In this document: piece by piece, positions 53,431-62,959 of the stretch
How the letters are laid out: each line of letters starts with the position of its first letter
How positions within the stretch are numbered: position 1 is the stretch's first letter
Assembly: GCF_947179515.1 (NCBI RefSeq)
Contig: NC_067492.1
Location: 12,600,513 to 12,664,512 of the forward strand
DNA: 64,000 nucleotides
From: Apodemus sylvaticus
Lineage: Eukaryota; Chordata; Mammalia; Rodentia; Muridae
Reading direction: 5' to 3'
Program-made: the position numbers and the translations under genes
Notes under the pieces: generated by a model
What the model was told of the DNA's origin: nothing
Seen by the model: only the letters and a program-made list of their open reading frames with translations
The model's database searches: none

Positions 53431-54709
53431 AGTGTGTCCCAGTGTGTCCCACAGTATACCCCGGGTCCACACATCTTCACTTGCAAATGTTCACTGTAAT
53501 AAGTCACTGGTCTGCTTCATGGCCTCTGGCTTTTGCTCCACTATCAATACTGGATCCTCTCCAGGTCTTCTCTCTCATATCCTGTCGTTGCCCCGTGTCA
53601 CGGAGATCCTGCGGCTCTGGATCTGCAGGTTCAGTCATTTCACTGGCTCCAGCAGGTCTTAGGTGGAGTAGATGTTGGGGTGGGCCAACTCAAAGCCCTG
53701 GATCTGGGTCTGGGAGGGAGCTGAGTTGGTCAGCCTGTCAAAGTTCCTGCGCCCACACCTCAGGGCCAGCCCTCCAGCACTGTCCCAGCTAGCTCACCAG
53801 CGAGGGGGCAGGGTCAGCTCTCCTGTTCTCATGTCCTTGGGCTGGCTCACCTGAGACTTTGCCACCAGGGCCAGCTGTCCTGTGTTGCCCAGGGGAAGTG
53901 CAGGGCCTGCTCAGCTGATTAGGTGTGGGGCCAGCTCTCTGGTTCTTATGACCTTGGGGGGGGGGCGGTCAGCTCTCCTGCCCGCTGCAGGCAGTGAGGG
54001 CTAAGCAGGGAGGTCATGCTTAGAGGTGAGGGCAGCTCTGCCAGAGTCACACTTTAAGGAATGCCTCACCGGCTTCCCCGCCCCTCCCTTTCCCTGTACT
54101 GTCAGCTTTATTATGCTGCCCAGGCAATGGGTGGAGCCAGCTCTCCTAAGTGTGGTGATTGGCTCGGAGTGGGGCCAGCTCAGCACAGCGCCCCTGGGGG
54201 GCGGTAGGACCTGAGACATCAACACTGGCAGTGTCTAACACAGGACCACAGATACAGACATCACCACCCCCCTGCTACACTCACAGCAGCATGGAACTGG
54301 ATGTCCCCATGACAGAAGGTAGCAGCTCAGGACACTCAGCTCGTCCTGTCCGCCTGAGGCAGCACAGCCGCCAGATATCCACACAGTCCCTGGTCCACCG
54401 ACATCTGCTTGGCCTCTGGTGGTAATTCAGGCCACAGACAGTGACTCAGACTCCAGCTGTGGCAGAAGCATGGATGGCCCATGGTGGCAGCCCACGGCAG
54501 GACCTCACCATGCCCTCTTCATATCTGACTGTTCCTTTCTGATGATGAGTCTCCACTTCTGCCTTTCTCCACAGCGTATGAACCTCTTGGCTTTGCTTTC
54601 CCTTCCGTCTCTCCACTGAGTTCTCCATCTTTTCCATCTCCCCATGACACATTCGTTCTCTGTAGTGGAGCCCTCGACAGGTACTTGGGTGTCTTCTTGA
54701 CATAAAATT
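53431..54709. other. GC-rich unassigned block
   Basis: About 1.3 kb, clearly more GC-rich than its surroundings. (G/T)(G/C)CAGCTCTCCT-like motifs recur irregularly (about 53812, 53870, 53931, 53968, 54031, 54137, 54175). The minus strand has a 99-codon frame (54745-54446). I cannot assign it to a repeat or gene; a decayed retrocopy or low-copy repeat is possible. Confidence 0.35.
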
Positions 54710-54716
54710 TCCAGAG

Positions 54717-55294
54717 CATTTTTTTAAATTGAATATACTCTTCATTTACATTTCAAATGCTAAAAACTTTCCCGGTTTCCCCCTCCCCAAAACCCCCAAC
54801 TCCTCCTCCCACCCCCTGCCTCCAAGTGACTCACTCCCACCTCCCCCAGCCCCTCAATTTCCCTTTGTTGGGGCCTCTATTGAGTCTTCACCTGACCAAG
54901 GACCTCTGCTTCCACTGATGCCCAACAAGGCATTCCTCTGCCACATTTTTGGCTGGAACCGTGTGTACCCCTTGGTTGATGGTTTAATCCCTGGGAGTCC
55001 TGGGGTGTCTGGGTGACCAACATTGTTGTTCTTCCCATGGGGGCTGTAAACCCCTTCAGTTCCCCCAGATTGCCCTCCAGCTCCTCCATTGGGGACCTCA
55101 CACTCAGTGCAATGGTTGGCTGCTAGCATCTGCCTCTGTATGGGTAAGGCTCTGACAGGGCCCCTCCAGAGACAACCATGACATGCTCCTTTTGATATGC
55201 ACTTCTTGTCATCCATAATAGTGTCGGGGTTTGGTGACTGTTTATAGGATGAATCCCCAGGTAGGGCAGTCTCTGTGTGGCCTTTCCTTCAGTC
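54717..55294 (-). mobile_element. L1 3' UTR fragment (L1Md/Lx type)
   Basis: T-run, then cttcatttacatttcaaatg, a C-rich stretch (54780-54860), caaggacctctgcttccact, gatgcccaacaaggcattcc, gtccaataatagtgtcggggt-type block and gcctttccttcagtctc. Weak flanking repeat tccagag (54710-54716, 55295-55301). Confidence 0.85.
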
Positions 55295-55350
55295 TCCAGA
55301 GTACTTTATCTCCAACGAATGCCATTCTTCTCAAGGAAGTGGGAATTTAG

Positions 55351-55453
55351 AGTGTCTCTCTTCCACACTATATTCTTAAAGATTTGTTTTTAGTATCTTA
55401 AAAATGTGTCTATGTACATGTCTCTGTGGGTCATGTGTATGTGAGCACAGTGT
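55351..55453. repeat. 103-bp duplicated segment, copy 1
   Basis: Matches 56690-56795 with only about five differences, including non-SINE flank (agagtgt then ttccacact). It covers the 5' part of a reversed B3. Confidence 0.88.
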
Positions 55454-55474
55454 CCGTGGCATCCAGGAGAGGGC
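55380..55474 (-). mobile_element. B3-type SINE fragment (reversed)
   Basis: aaagatttgtttttagtatc, tatgtacatgtctctgtggg and catccaggagagggcat fit the reversed B3 tail and body. Confidence 0.65.
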
Positions 55475-55600
55475 ATTAGGCAGCTCACAACCACCTGTAA
55501 TCCCAGATCCAGAGCATCTGACATCCTCTTCTGGCCTTCAAGAGCACCTGAACTCACATGTACACACATACACACACACACACACTTAAAAAACAGAGTA
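55475..55600 (+). mobile_element. B3/B2-type SINE fragment (sense)
   Basis: aggcagctcacaaccacctg, ccagagcatctgacatcctc, ttctggccttcaagagcacc and a CA tail. It lies head-on against the reversed fragment at 55380-55474. Confidence 0.75.
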
Positions 55601-55611
55601 TGGTGGCTCCT

Positions 55612-56030
55612 GACTGTAATCCTGTGGGAAAGTAAATGGCTCAGGATTAACAGAGGAAGGGTTGAGGAGAGATTCAACCCGGGAGGGATACCTAAGATGA
55701 AGATGGGATGTGTTGGCTCCCTCCCCCTTCTCCAACTGGTACCACCAAGTCAGCTGTCTCACCATCGACCCTAGTAAGAATTTACTACCCTGACAGGAAT
55801 GGAGCTCCACTCCTTGTTTGACCTTGTAAGGTTTACCCCCCTCCAAAGCCCCACCCATGAGTATTCAAATGAAGTCGTCCCACACTGCCCTGGCCAGTTG
55901 TACCTTGCCACACAAACCTTGCCCAAGAGACTCTGGCTACCTTCCCAGGGGCATAATTACACTCTCTCAAATAAACAAACCAGTACTCTGAAGCTATTTC
56001 TGGGTGTGTCTTCTTTGCCCAAGAATTCAT
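55612..56030 (+). mobile_element. candidate LTR, family unknown
   Basis: A U3-like stretch (gatgtgttggctccctcccc) is followed by caaataaac at 55969 and a GT-rich ttctgggtgtgtcttctttg 25 bp later, the spacing expected of an LTR poly-A site. TG/CA ends are not defined. Could instead be unique sequence. Confidence 0.4.
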
Positions 56031-56129
56031 CAAAGGCCTGTGTTACCCACCCACCCCGTTCACCTTTCCTTCTCCAGCCCAACCCAGTGTGTGATGGGCT
56101 GGCTATTCCTTAGCCCAAGGGGGAGAGGT

Positions 56130-56245
56130 GAACATAGAGAAGCAAAATCCCAGCACTTGGAGGTGGAGGCAGGGTGGCCAGAGGTTCAAGGCTGACCTTG
56201 ACTATATAATGAGCTTGAGGCCAGGATCTGGACCACACAGTACCT
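56130..56245 (+). mobile_element. B1 SINE, degenerate
   Basis: aaaatcccagcacttggagg, tggaggcagggtggccagag and gttcaaggctgaccttgact in B1 order. Confidence 0.75.
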
Positions 56246-56289
56246 ATTCTCACGGAGTTTGAAGTAACAGATACATCCTTAGGGAAAGC

Positions 56290-56688
56290 GTTCATTTTCT
56301 GTTGCTTTGATAAAACACTAAGATCAAAAGGAACTTAGTGGATGTCCAAGTTAGGGTTTCTATTGCTGTGTTAAACACCATGACCAAAAACAATGTGGGA
56401 AGGGAAGGGTTCATTTGGCTTCCACATCACTGTTCATCATGAGAGAAAGTCAGAACAGGAACTCAAACAGAGCAGGAACCTGGAGACAGGAACTGATGCA
56501 GAGGCCATGGAGGAGGGTGGTGCTCACTGGTTTGCCAGAGCAGGAAGCTGAGAAATCACAACTTCAACCACAAACAAGAAGCAGAGAGGGAGGCCAGCTA
56601 GTGGGTGGTGCTATAAACTCTCATACCTTACCCCACTGACTTACTTTCTCCAGGAAGACTCTACCTTCAAAGGGTTCTACAATGTCCC
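56290..56688 (-). mobile_element. MaLR-type LTR, with a second truncated LTR start beside it
   Basis: The main copy starts at 56343: tgtccaagttagggtttcta, ccatgaccaaaaacaatgtg, aggaactgatgcagaggcca, then ggccagctagtgggtggtgc and ctaccttcaaagggttctac. A fragment at 56290-56342 (ttctgttgctttgataaaac) is the start of another such LTR cut off by it. Confidence 0.72.
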
Positions 56689-56689
56689 C

Positions 56690-56795
56690 AGAGAGTGTTT
56701 CTTTTCCACACTGTATTCTTAAAGATTTGTTTTTAGTATCTTAAAAATGTGTCTATGTACATGTCTCTGTGGGTTATGTGTATGTGAGCACAGTG
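56690..56795. repeat. duplicated segment, copy 2
   Basis: Paralogue of 55351-55453 in the same orientation. Confidence 0.88.
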
Positions 56796-57104
56796 TTTCA
56801 CATGAGATTTCTCATTTAAATCACTGCAGTGGGATAGCTTTCAGTCTAAAAGTTAACCTCTATGAAGCTCAAGTTTGAAAACAAAATCATCTGCAAACCT
56901 AGACCTAAGGTTAATTTGGTCCAATTATTGGAAGATCAATAGATAACAGTCTCTGAAAGTTCTAGAACATTCCTCCCTCCATACCCTGCCTCTCTGAGAA
57001 GGAACTGTAGACACTTACATTGCTAGACAGAGAATTACTTTCCTTCTGAGGCTGGAACAATTTACAGTAGTGTGTAAACTTGATAACCTCCTTCTGGGGT
57101 GGTT
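56796..57104. other. no recognised feature
   Basis: Nothing supported. Confidence 0.45.
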
Positions 57105-57328
57105 AATTAAAAAAAAATCTATGTTACCTTATGTGTATAGGTGTTTTACCTACATACATGTATGCTCACCATATTTTTATGTGGTGCTCCAGAGTCCAGA
57201 AGAGGGTGTCAGGTCCCTTGGAGTTATGAGTGGTTGTGAGCCATGATATGGGTGCTGGGAATGGAACCTTGGTCCTTCTGCAAGATCAACAAGTGCTTTC
57301 AACTGCTGAACCATGTCTCTAGACTCCA
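57105..57328 (-). mobile_element. B3-type SINE
   Basis: gtccagaagagggtgtcagg, gatatgggtgctgggaatgg, aacaagtgctttcaactgct in reversed order. Confidence 0.87.
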
Positions 57329-57770
57329 TGGTGGTTAAATTTGAGTGTCAGTCTGATTAGATTAAGATTATACCTAGGCCAGGGCTGGAGAGATGGCTCA
57401 GTGGTTAAGAGCACTGACTGTTCTTCCAGAGGTTGTTAGCTCAGTTCCCAGCAACCACATGGTGGCTCACAACCATCTGTAGTGGGATCTTATGCCCTCT
57501 CCTGGCATGTCTGAAGACAGTTATAGTGTACTTATATACATAAAATAAATAATCTAAAATAAGATTATACCTAGGCCATTAGTGAGTATCTGTACCCAGG
57601 GCAGATTAGCTAAAGAGGAAAAGTCCACCCAGAATGTTGATACTGTTCAAGATTCAATAAAAAGGATATAGGTGAAAATTGGCCTGACTCCGGCTGTCTC
57701 CTTTCTTTGCCCCGTCTGCCTAGCTGCTGTACATTGAGACCACCACAGAGCCACTCACTGCCTTCGTTCC
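57329..57770 (+). mobile_element. degenerate ERVL/MaLR-type LTR, host of a B2
   Basis: atggtggttaaatttgagtg, gtcagtctgattagattaag, then after the B2 taaagaggaaaagtccaccc, agaatgttgatactg. It resembles the LTR type at 61282-61755. The B2 occupies 57381-57560. Confidence 0.5.
57364..57577 (+). mobile_element. B2 SINE with perfect 17-bp TSD
   Basis: TSD aagattatacctaggcc at 57364-57380 and 57561-57577, exact. Body 57381-57560: ggctggagagatggctcagt, taagagcactgactgttctt, caaccacatggtggctcaca, caccatctg-type end, agttatagtgtacttatata tail. A young mouse B2 with pol III A and B boxes. Confidence 0.97.
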
Positions 57771-58081
57771 TCATGTAGGAACAGGGAGGAAGTACTCCCT
57801 TAGGAACAGGAAAATATTATTCCTGACATCTTGAACTTGCAGCCTAAGAAAACCATTCCTAGGTAATGCATTTGGAGCAGTACCACGTGTAAGTTTCCAC
57901 AGTAAGGAAGGAAACAAAGCTCAAAGACAAAGCCTCTCAGAGGCTTTCTGAATAACAGTAGAGATCAGAGTCAAATAAAAAGTCAGGTTGCCTTTTAGCA
58001 AATAATATCTAGACTGATTTTGTCCTCCTTCACAAGAAGAATGATAAAGGATACACACTTCAGAAATAAAGAAATGTGTTT
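57771..58081. other. no recognised feature
   Basis: Nothing supported. Confidence 0.45.
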
Positions 58082-58273
58082 AAGGAATGAGACCCGAGCT
58101 GGGCAGTGGTGGCGTACGCCTTTAATCCCAGCACTTGGGAGGCAGAGGCAGGCAGATTTCTGAGTTCGAGGCCAGCCTGGTCTACAAAGTGAGTTCCAGG
58201 ATAGCCGGGACTTCACAGAGAAACCCTGTCTTGAAAACAAAACAAAACACAATCTTAAAGGAATGAGACTCGA
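58082..58273 (+). mobile_element. B1 SINE (mouse type) with 16-bp TSD
   Basis: Body 58098-58257: gctgggcagtggtggcgtac, gcctttaatcccagcacttg, ttctgagttcgaggccagcc, tggtctacaaagtgagttcc, gagaaaccctgtcttgaaaa. TSD aaggaatgagacccga and aaggaatgagactcga, 15 of 16. This is full-length and one of the best species markers in the window. Confidence 0.97.
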
Positions 58274-58319
58274 ATACATTCAAAGTAAACACAGGCGGCT
58301 GGTAAACAACATTTGGGGG
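58274..58319. other. short interval
   Basis: No feature. Confidence 0.4.
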
Positions 58320-58527
58320 ACAAGACGGGGATGGCTTAGTTTAAGTGCTACGCAAGTAGGCTTGCGCTAATACTGGGGAGGCAAAGACAGGAAGATTTCC
58401 AGCTCGCCTAGCCTAGCCTAGCCTAATTAGCCACCTTCAGGCCAATGGGAGACCCTACTCCAAAGAAGTCGATCGTAGATCTGAATAAGATATGACACTA
58501 GAACCAAAGTTGCTCTCCATCCTTCAT
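58320..58527 (+). mobile_element. tRNA-derived rodent SINE, degenerate composite
   Basis: gggatggcttagtttaagtg, taatactggggaggcaaaga, tcgcctagcctagcctagcc and ttcaggccaatgggagaccc follow the same composite as 929-1239. The gccta pentamer is repeated four times. Confidence 0.6.
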
Positions 58528-58712
58528 AGGCATGCATACATGCACGCAGGCAATGTACGCATGCATGCACGCACACACGCAAGCACGTATGCAGGCATGC
58601 GCACAGGCACACACTGATATGCGCATGCGTGTACAGGCGTGCACACATACACGCATGCGCACGCATGCACGCACACACGTAGGAGCAGGCATGCGGGTAT
58701 GGACACATGCGC
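58528..58712. repeat. (GCATGCAC)-rich alternating purine-pyrimidine tract
   Basis: About 185 bp of CA/TG/CG dinucleotides with many GCATGC and CGCA steps, an expanded SINE tail. High Z-DNA potential. Confidence 0.9.
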
Positions 58713-59349
58713 ACTTTTATTTTTATTGTTTGTTTTTAAAATCAGGGCTAGATGAAGCACACAGATTTCCTTGGACTTTCCCCCACTTAAGACTATCTCG
58801 TCTTAAGATTACATAAAATTATATGAAACGATCGTATAATCGTATTGAAAACGAGCAGGCAGTGTTTCCATTCACGGGAAGTGTGTCTCACCACATTCAA
58901 CCACAGAGTAGGGGACAAAGCTCAACGCATTGGATGACCCGCAGGAGGTCCAGGCAGGTGGGCATCGGAGGACCTCATTGCTTTCTGTGTGACCTCTGGG
59001 GACCAGGCAGTTTGAAATCCAACTGTAGAGATGGTCTTTTGAGCTTTTTACTCATGCTGTCTTTTTCTCTGTGTGGTGGAACTTGCCAGAAGAGGAAGCA
59101 GCCTCCCACGGGTTCCGACCACACCAGGCACAGACAGAGAACAGATGGGCTTACTTCCTTTTTGCCCTACTTAGAAAGAAGGACCTTTTCTGTCTTACCT
59201 TCTCATTTTTGCTCTAGTGACCCTTTCCTCAGAGCTGCTTGGTTTCTTCATCTGTGGCTACATTTGCAAATCATGCTTATTTTTGGTAACCCAAAGAAAT
59301 ATTTTAGGCAGTGAAGTTTAGCAGTGGACTCTAGGAAGGGCACACATGA
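58713..59349. other. no recognised feature
   Basis: A 163-codon plus-strand frame (58823-59314) crosses this stretch. I see no domain, signal peptide or splice sites, and it is only weakly suggestive. No repeat is recognised. Confidence 0.38.
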
Positions 59350-60360
59350 ATATATCCTGTTTAGTATACATTGTCAACTTGATCCAGCCTAGATGCTACC
59401 TGACAGGAAAGCCTTGGTTGAGGAATTTCCTAGATCAGATTGGTCTGTGGGTAATTCTTGGGAAGGGTGATGTGGTGGTTTATCTTGTTGTCAACTTGAG
59501 GACATCTGGAATGAACTGCAATCTAGAAATGGAGAGCATACATGTAACCCATATCTTGAGGCTGAAAGACAGACTTCTGACCCAGATATTGACATGGGAT
59601 AACATATGCTTTTAATCCAGATCTTGAGGCATAGTGGCCATGAAAAGCTTAGACTCAGGCAAGGTAGAAACAGTTTTATCCCAGGAGACTGAGTCAAGCA
59701 AATCTCTGAGTTCAAGACCAACCTAGGATAGAGCAAGTTCCAAATCCAGGTGTGGTGGTACACACTTTTAATCTGGGCCATACCTTCTGTTGGAGGCCTA
59801 CAGAAGGATGATGGAAGACAGAAGGCTCACTCTGCTTACTTGCACTTACTTGCCAGCACATCTGTTGGAACCTACTTCTTCAGGATTCCAGCTTATACAG
59901 AAGACCAGCTGAAACACCCACCAGCCATGTGGGTCTGAGCAACTACTAGATTCTTGAACTCCCCATCCACAGTTGCCCATTGCTGGGTTAGTTGGACTGC
60001 AGACTGTAAGTCATTATAATAAGTTCCCTTAATATAGAGAGACATTTCATAAGTTCTGTGATTCTAGAGAACCCTGAACAATACAGGCGATTGTCTGAAG
60101 GACCTAACCTACTGTAGATGGTACCATTTCCTAGACATGTAGTCCTGGGCTGGGTAAGGATGCCAGGAAGGGAGCGTGAGAAAGCCAGGAAGTGATCTAG
60201 CAAGCAGTGTGGCCTTACTGTTCCCACCTCCAGGTTTGTGCTCTGACTTCCCTCAGAAATGAACTGTGACCTGAAAGTGTAAGCCAAATTAACCCTTTCC
60301 TCCCTCGTGTTGTTTTTGGTCAGAGTGTGTTAGCAACAGAATGAAACTGGAGTAAGCACA
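59350..60360 (+). mobile_element. MaLR-type LTR split by another LTR
   Basis: Outer parts 59350-59465 (acattgtcaacttgatccag, gattggtctgtgggtaattc) and 60091-60360 (gtagatggtaccatttccta, aaagccaggaagtgatctag, cttccctcagaaatgaactg, taaccctttcctccctcgtg) belong to the family of 10782-11146. The centre is the insertion described next. Confidence 0.72.
59471..60085 (+). mobile_element. inserted LTR (about 615 bp) with 5-bp TSD and B1-like middle
   Basis: It starts tgtggtggtttatcttgttg and ends ctgaacaataca. TSD ggtga and ggcga (one CpG-type transition). In the middle, tcccaggagactgagtcaag, ctgagttcaagaccaaccta and ggtgtggtggtacacacttt look B1-like, split and reordered. Family not named; the 5-bp TSD suggests ERVL. 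Confidence 0.72.
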
Positions 60361-60594
60361 CAGGGTTGTCACAGTACTACCATAATATAGGGTATATAGA
60401 GGACTCATGCGTATAAATGAAGCATGTGAGAAGCTGTGCTATGTAGAGGAAATGAATGGACAGAGCTCAAGTGTATCAGAGACCATACTTCAATCCACAA
60501 GACATGGTACCCGAGACCACAAACACACTACTTAGGCTTGAGATCTTGAGAGAAAGTTGCCCCATAGATAGGCTTTACCCAGATCTTTTTAGAG
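60361..60594. other. no recognised feature
   Basis: Nothing supported. Confidence 0.45.
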
Positions 60595-60672
60595 GTTGGT
60601 CAGTCTGTCAGTCAGTCTCCTGTCTGTCTGTTGTCTGTCTGACTGACTGTGTGTATGTGTGTGTGTGCATTT
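60595..60672. repeat. (TCTG)n/(TG)n microsatellite
   Basis: GTCTGTCAGTC-type units, then TG. Confidence 0.92.
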
Positions 60673-60845
60673 ATGTGCACAGCACATGGTGTAGTGTCTG
60701 AGGAGGCAAGAAGAGGGCGTCTGATTCCCTAGAACTAGAGTTCCAGGGAGCAATCAGGTGCTTGCTTTGAGTCCTGGGAGCCAGACCTGGGCCTTCTGGA
60801 AAAGCAGCAAGTGCTTTTAACCACTGAGTCATCTCTCTGACTCTC
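60673..60845 (-). mobile_element. B3-type SINE
   Basis: aggcaagaagagggcgtctg, cctgggagccagacctgggc and taaccactgagtcatctctc in reversed order. Confidence 0.8.
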
Positions 60846-61064
60846 TTTACAGATCTTACCGTCAAGCCTGGATAGACTGACAAAGTGAAAAATGTTACTC
60901 ATGAGTAGAACTCAACATGGAAAACAGAGAAAGGCAGAATTGTGTGACTCAGGGTTCTAACTACTTGGCAACATTCTGAGCCCAATGCTTCCTGACGTTT
61001 CCTGATCAGTGCCTGTTGTATAGGAGGAGGTGGATGGTTTTTGGTATTCCCTATAATTTCAATC
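60846..61064. other. no recognised feature
   Basis: Nothing supported. Confidence 0.45.
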
Positions 61065-61203
61065 TTTTTTTCTTTCCCCCTCCCTCCATTCTCCCTTCTT
61101 CCCTTTCTACCCCTTCCTTCCTTCCTTTCTTCCTTCCTTCCTTCTTCCCTCCCTCCTCCCCTCCCTCCTTTCCTCCCTCCATCCCTCCCTTCCTTCCTTC
61201 CTG
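61065..61203. repeat. polypyrimidine (TTCC/CCCT)n tract
   Basis: About 138 bp of C/T with almost no purines. Confidence 0.96.
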
Positions 61204-61272
61204 GCATGAGTATCCTCTGTAGCCCAGGTTAGCCCTATACTCAAGATCTTCCCATTTCATTCTCAAGTACCC
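61204..61272 (-). mobile_element. B1 SINE remnant
   Basis: tcctctgtagcccaggttag then ccctatactcaagatcttcc in reversed B1 order. The pyrimidine tract lies at its tail side. Confidence 0.55.
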
Positions 61273-61281
61273 CAGTATCAC

Positions 61282-61755
61282 GGTTAATTTGGCTGTCACT
61301 TGATGGGCAGGTTTCTGGGCACACCTGTGAGATATTTCCTCAGTCAGTTTGAGTGTAGATTGATGAGTAGAAAGACCCATCCTAAATGTGGGCAGCACTT
61401 TCAGGTGGCAGCCCAGATAAAAGGAGTCAGAGAAAGAAATGCTTATGTTTTCTGCCTGCTTGCCTTCACGTCATGTTGTCATGTTCATCTGTCCTGCTAG
61501 CATCTTGCTGCCACAGCTATTCTCACTGACACCAGAACCCAGATCCTTTAGCTTTCTAAAATGTACCGAAGACAAATGTCTCTCCAGGCTGCATGACCTG
61601 TGCTTATTGAGGTCTTGGCTTCTGTAGTGTGAAGGCAGCTAGCATTCGACTCCCCAGTTGGTCTCATGTAAGCCAATCTAATGAATTCCCTTTCAGTGTA
61701 TATTCATTCTGTTGCTTCTGTTTCCCCAGAGAACCCTGGCTAACACACAGGATTA
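61282..61755 (+). mobile_element. ERVL/MaLR-type LTR, family uncertain
   Basis: cggttaatttggctgtcact, gaaagacccatcctaaatgt, gggcagcactttcaggtggc, ctgatgg-poor middle, then tctgtttccccagagaaccc and tggctaacacac at the 3' end. Confidence 0.6.
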
Positions 61756-62365
61756 TTATAGACCTATTCTTCCATGCCAAACATGGATTTCTCATGAAAA
61801 ACTACAGACTACAGGGTGTGATTACTTTAACACTCCTATTCTATCTTGACAAAACATTTTTTCAGTCTGTGCTCCCCTGAGCACCACAGTACAACAGTGT
61901 GTCTGTCACCTTGGCTGGCATTAAGGCCAATATCAATACTGGTATTGAAAACTTCTTTACAAATTTGATAGGTGAAAAATATTACATTGCTGTTTTATTT
62001 GCATTTTCTTGATTAGTTCAGTGGGGAAGCGTTTTATCATATTTATTAATCATTCGCATGTTTTCCTTCTGAATGGATGGCAATGGGGCATTTTGAGAAT
62101 TACTGAGGTAAATTTTCAAAGAGACTAATAAAGTGGTCATTTTTTTTTTCTACTTAGACTTACTATTGAATGAACCCATGGTCAATAAGAGCTGAGTTTC
62201 GAAGAACCTTTCAGGGTGAGTCTATATTTTATTCTGGACATAATATTTTTAATTGGTCAATTGTATTATTCTTTAAGTGCTTAAAAATAAGGTAAAGTTA
62301 TAAGTATGAGAAACAACCCGGAGTTATTGCTGAGAAGGGAAGACATGACACTCAGTACAATGATG
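61756..62365. other. no recognised feature
   Basis: AT-rich; the sequence around 61930-62060 (aaaatattacattgctgttt, gcattttcttgattagttca) faintly resembles L1 antisense, but I cannot support it. Confidence 0.4.
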
Positions 62366-62959
62366 GTACCAGGGTTGTGCTGTAGACCACATGTACCAGG
62401 GATGTGCTGTGGACCACATGTACCAGGGATGTGCTGTGGACCACATGTACCAGGGATGTGCTGTGGACCACATGTACCAGGGATGTGCTATGGACCACAT
62501 GTACCAGGGATGTGCTGTGGACCACATGTACCAGGGATGTGCTGTAGACCACATGTATCAGGGTTGTGCTGTGGACCACATGTACCAGGGTTGTGCTGTG
62601 GACCACATGTACCAGGGATGTGTTGTGGACCACATGTACCAGGGTTGTGCTGTGGACCACATGTATCAGGGATGTGCTGTGGACCACATGTACCAGGGAT
62701 GTGCTGTGGACCACATGTACCAGGGTTGTGGTATGGACCACATGTACCAGGGATGTGCTGTGGACCACATGTACCAGGGATGTGCTGTGGACCACGTGTA
62801 CCAGGGTTGTGGTATGGACCACATGTACCAGGGATGTGCTGTGGACCACATGTACCAGGGATGTGCTGTGGACCACATGTACCAGGGATGTGCTGTGGAC
62901 CACAAGTACCAGGGATGTGCTGTCGACCACATGTACCAGGGATGTGCTGTGGACCACAT
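62366..62959. repeat. 27-bp minisatellite, 22 copies
   Basis: Unit gtaccagggatgtgctgtgg plus accacat, 22 consecutive full copies with scattered substitutions and no indels. As 27 is divisible by 3 and no frame contains a stop, all six frames are open. The plus frame reads VPGMCCGPH repeated. No promoter, splice site or signal is visible, so I annotate it as a repeat and not a gene. Confidence 0.97.

Noticed and set aside
53316..53792. 158-codon plus-strand frame as a gene
   Set aside because: Starts in unrelated AT-rich DNA, runs into the GC-rich block and shows no domain; length is expected from low stop density there.
57381..57560. tRNA gene
   Set aside because: The A and B boxes belong to a B2 SINE with TSD and A-rich tail, not a folded tRNA.
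58823..59314. 163-codon plus-strand frame as a gene
   Set aside because: No domain, signal or exon context. Worth a codon-conservation test, but not enough to annotate.
62366..62959. CRISPR array
   Set aside because: The 27-bp units are contiguous with no spacers, and the DNA is mammalian.
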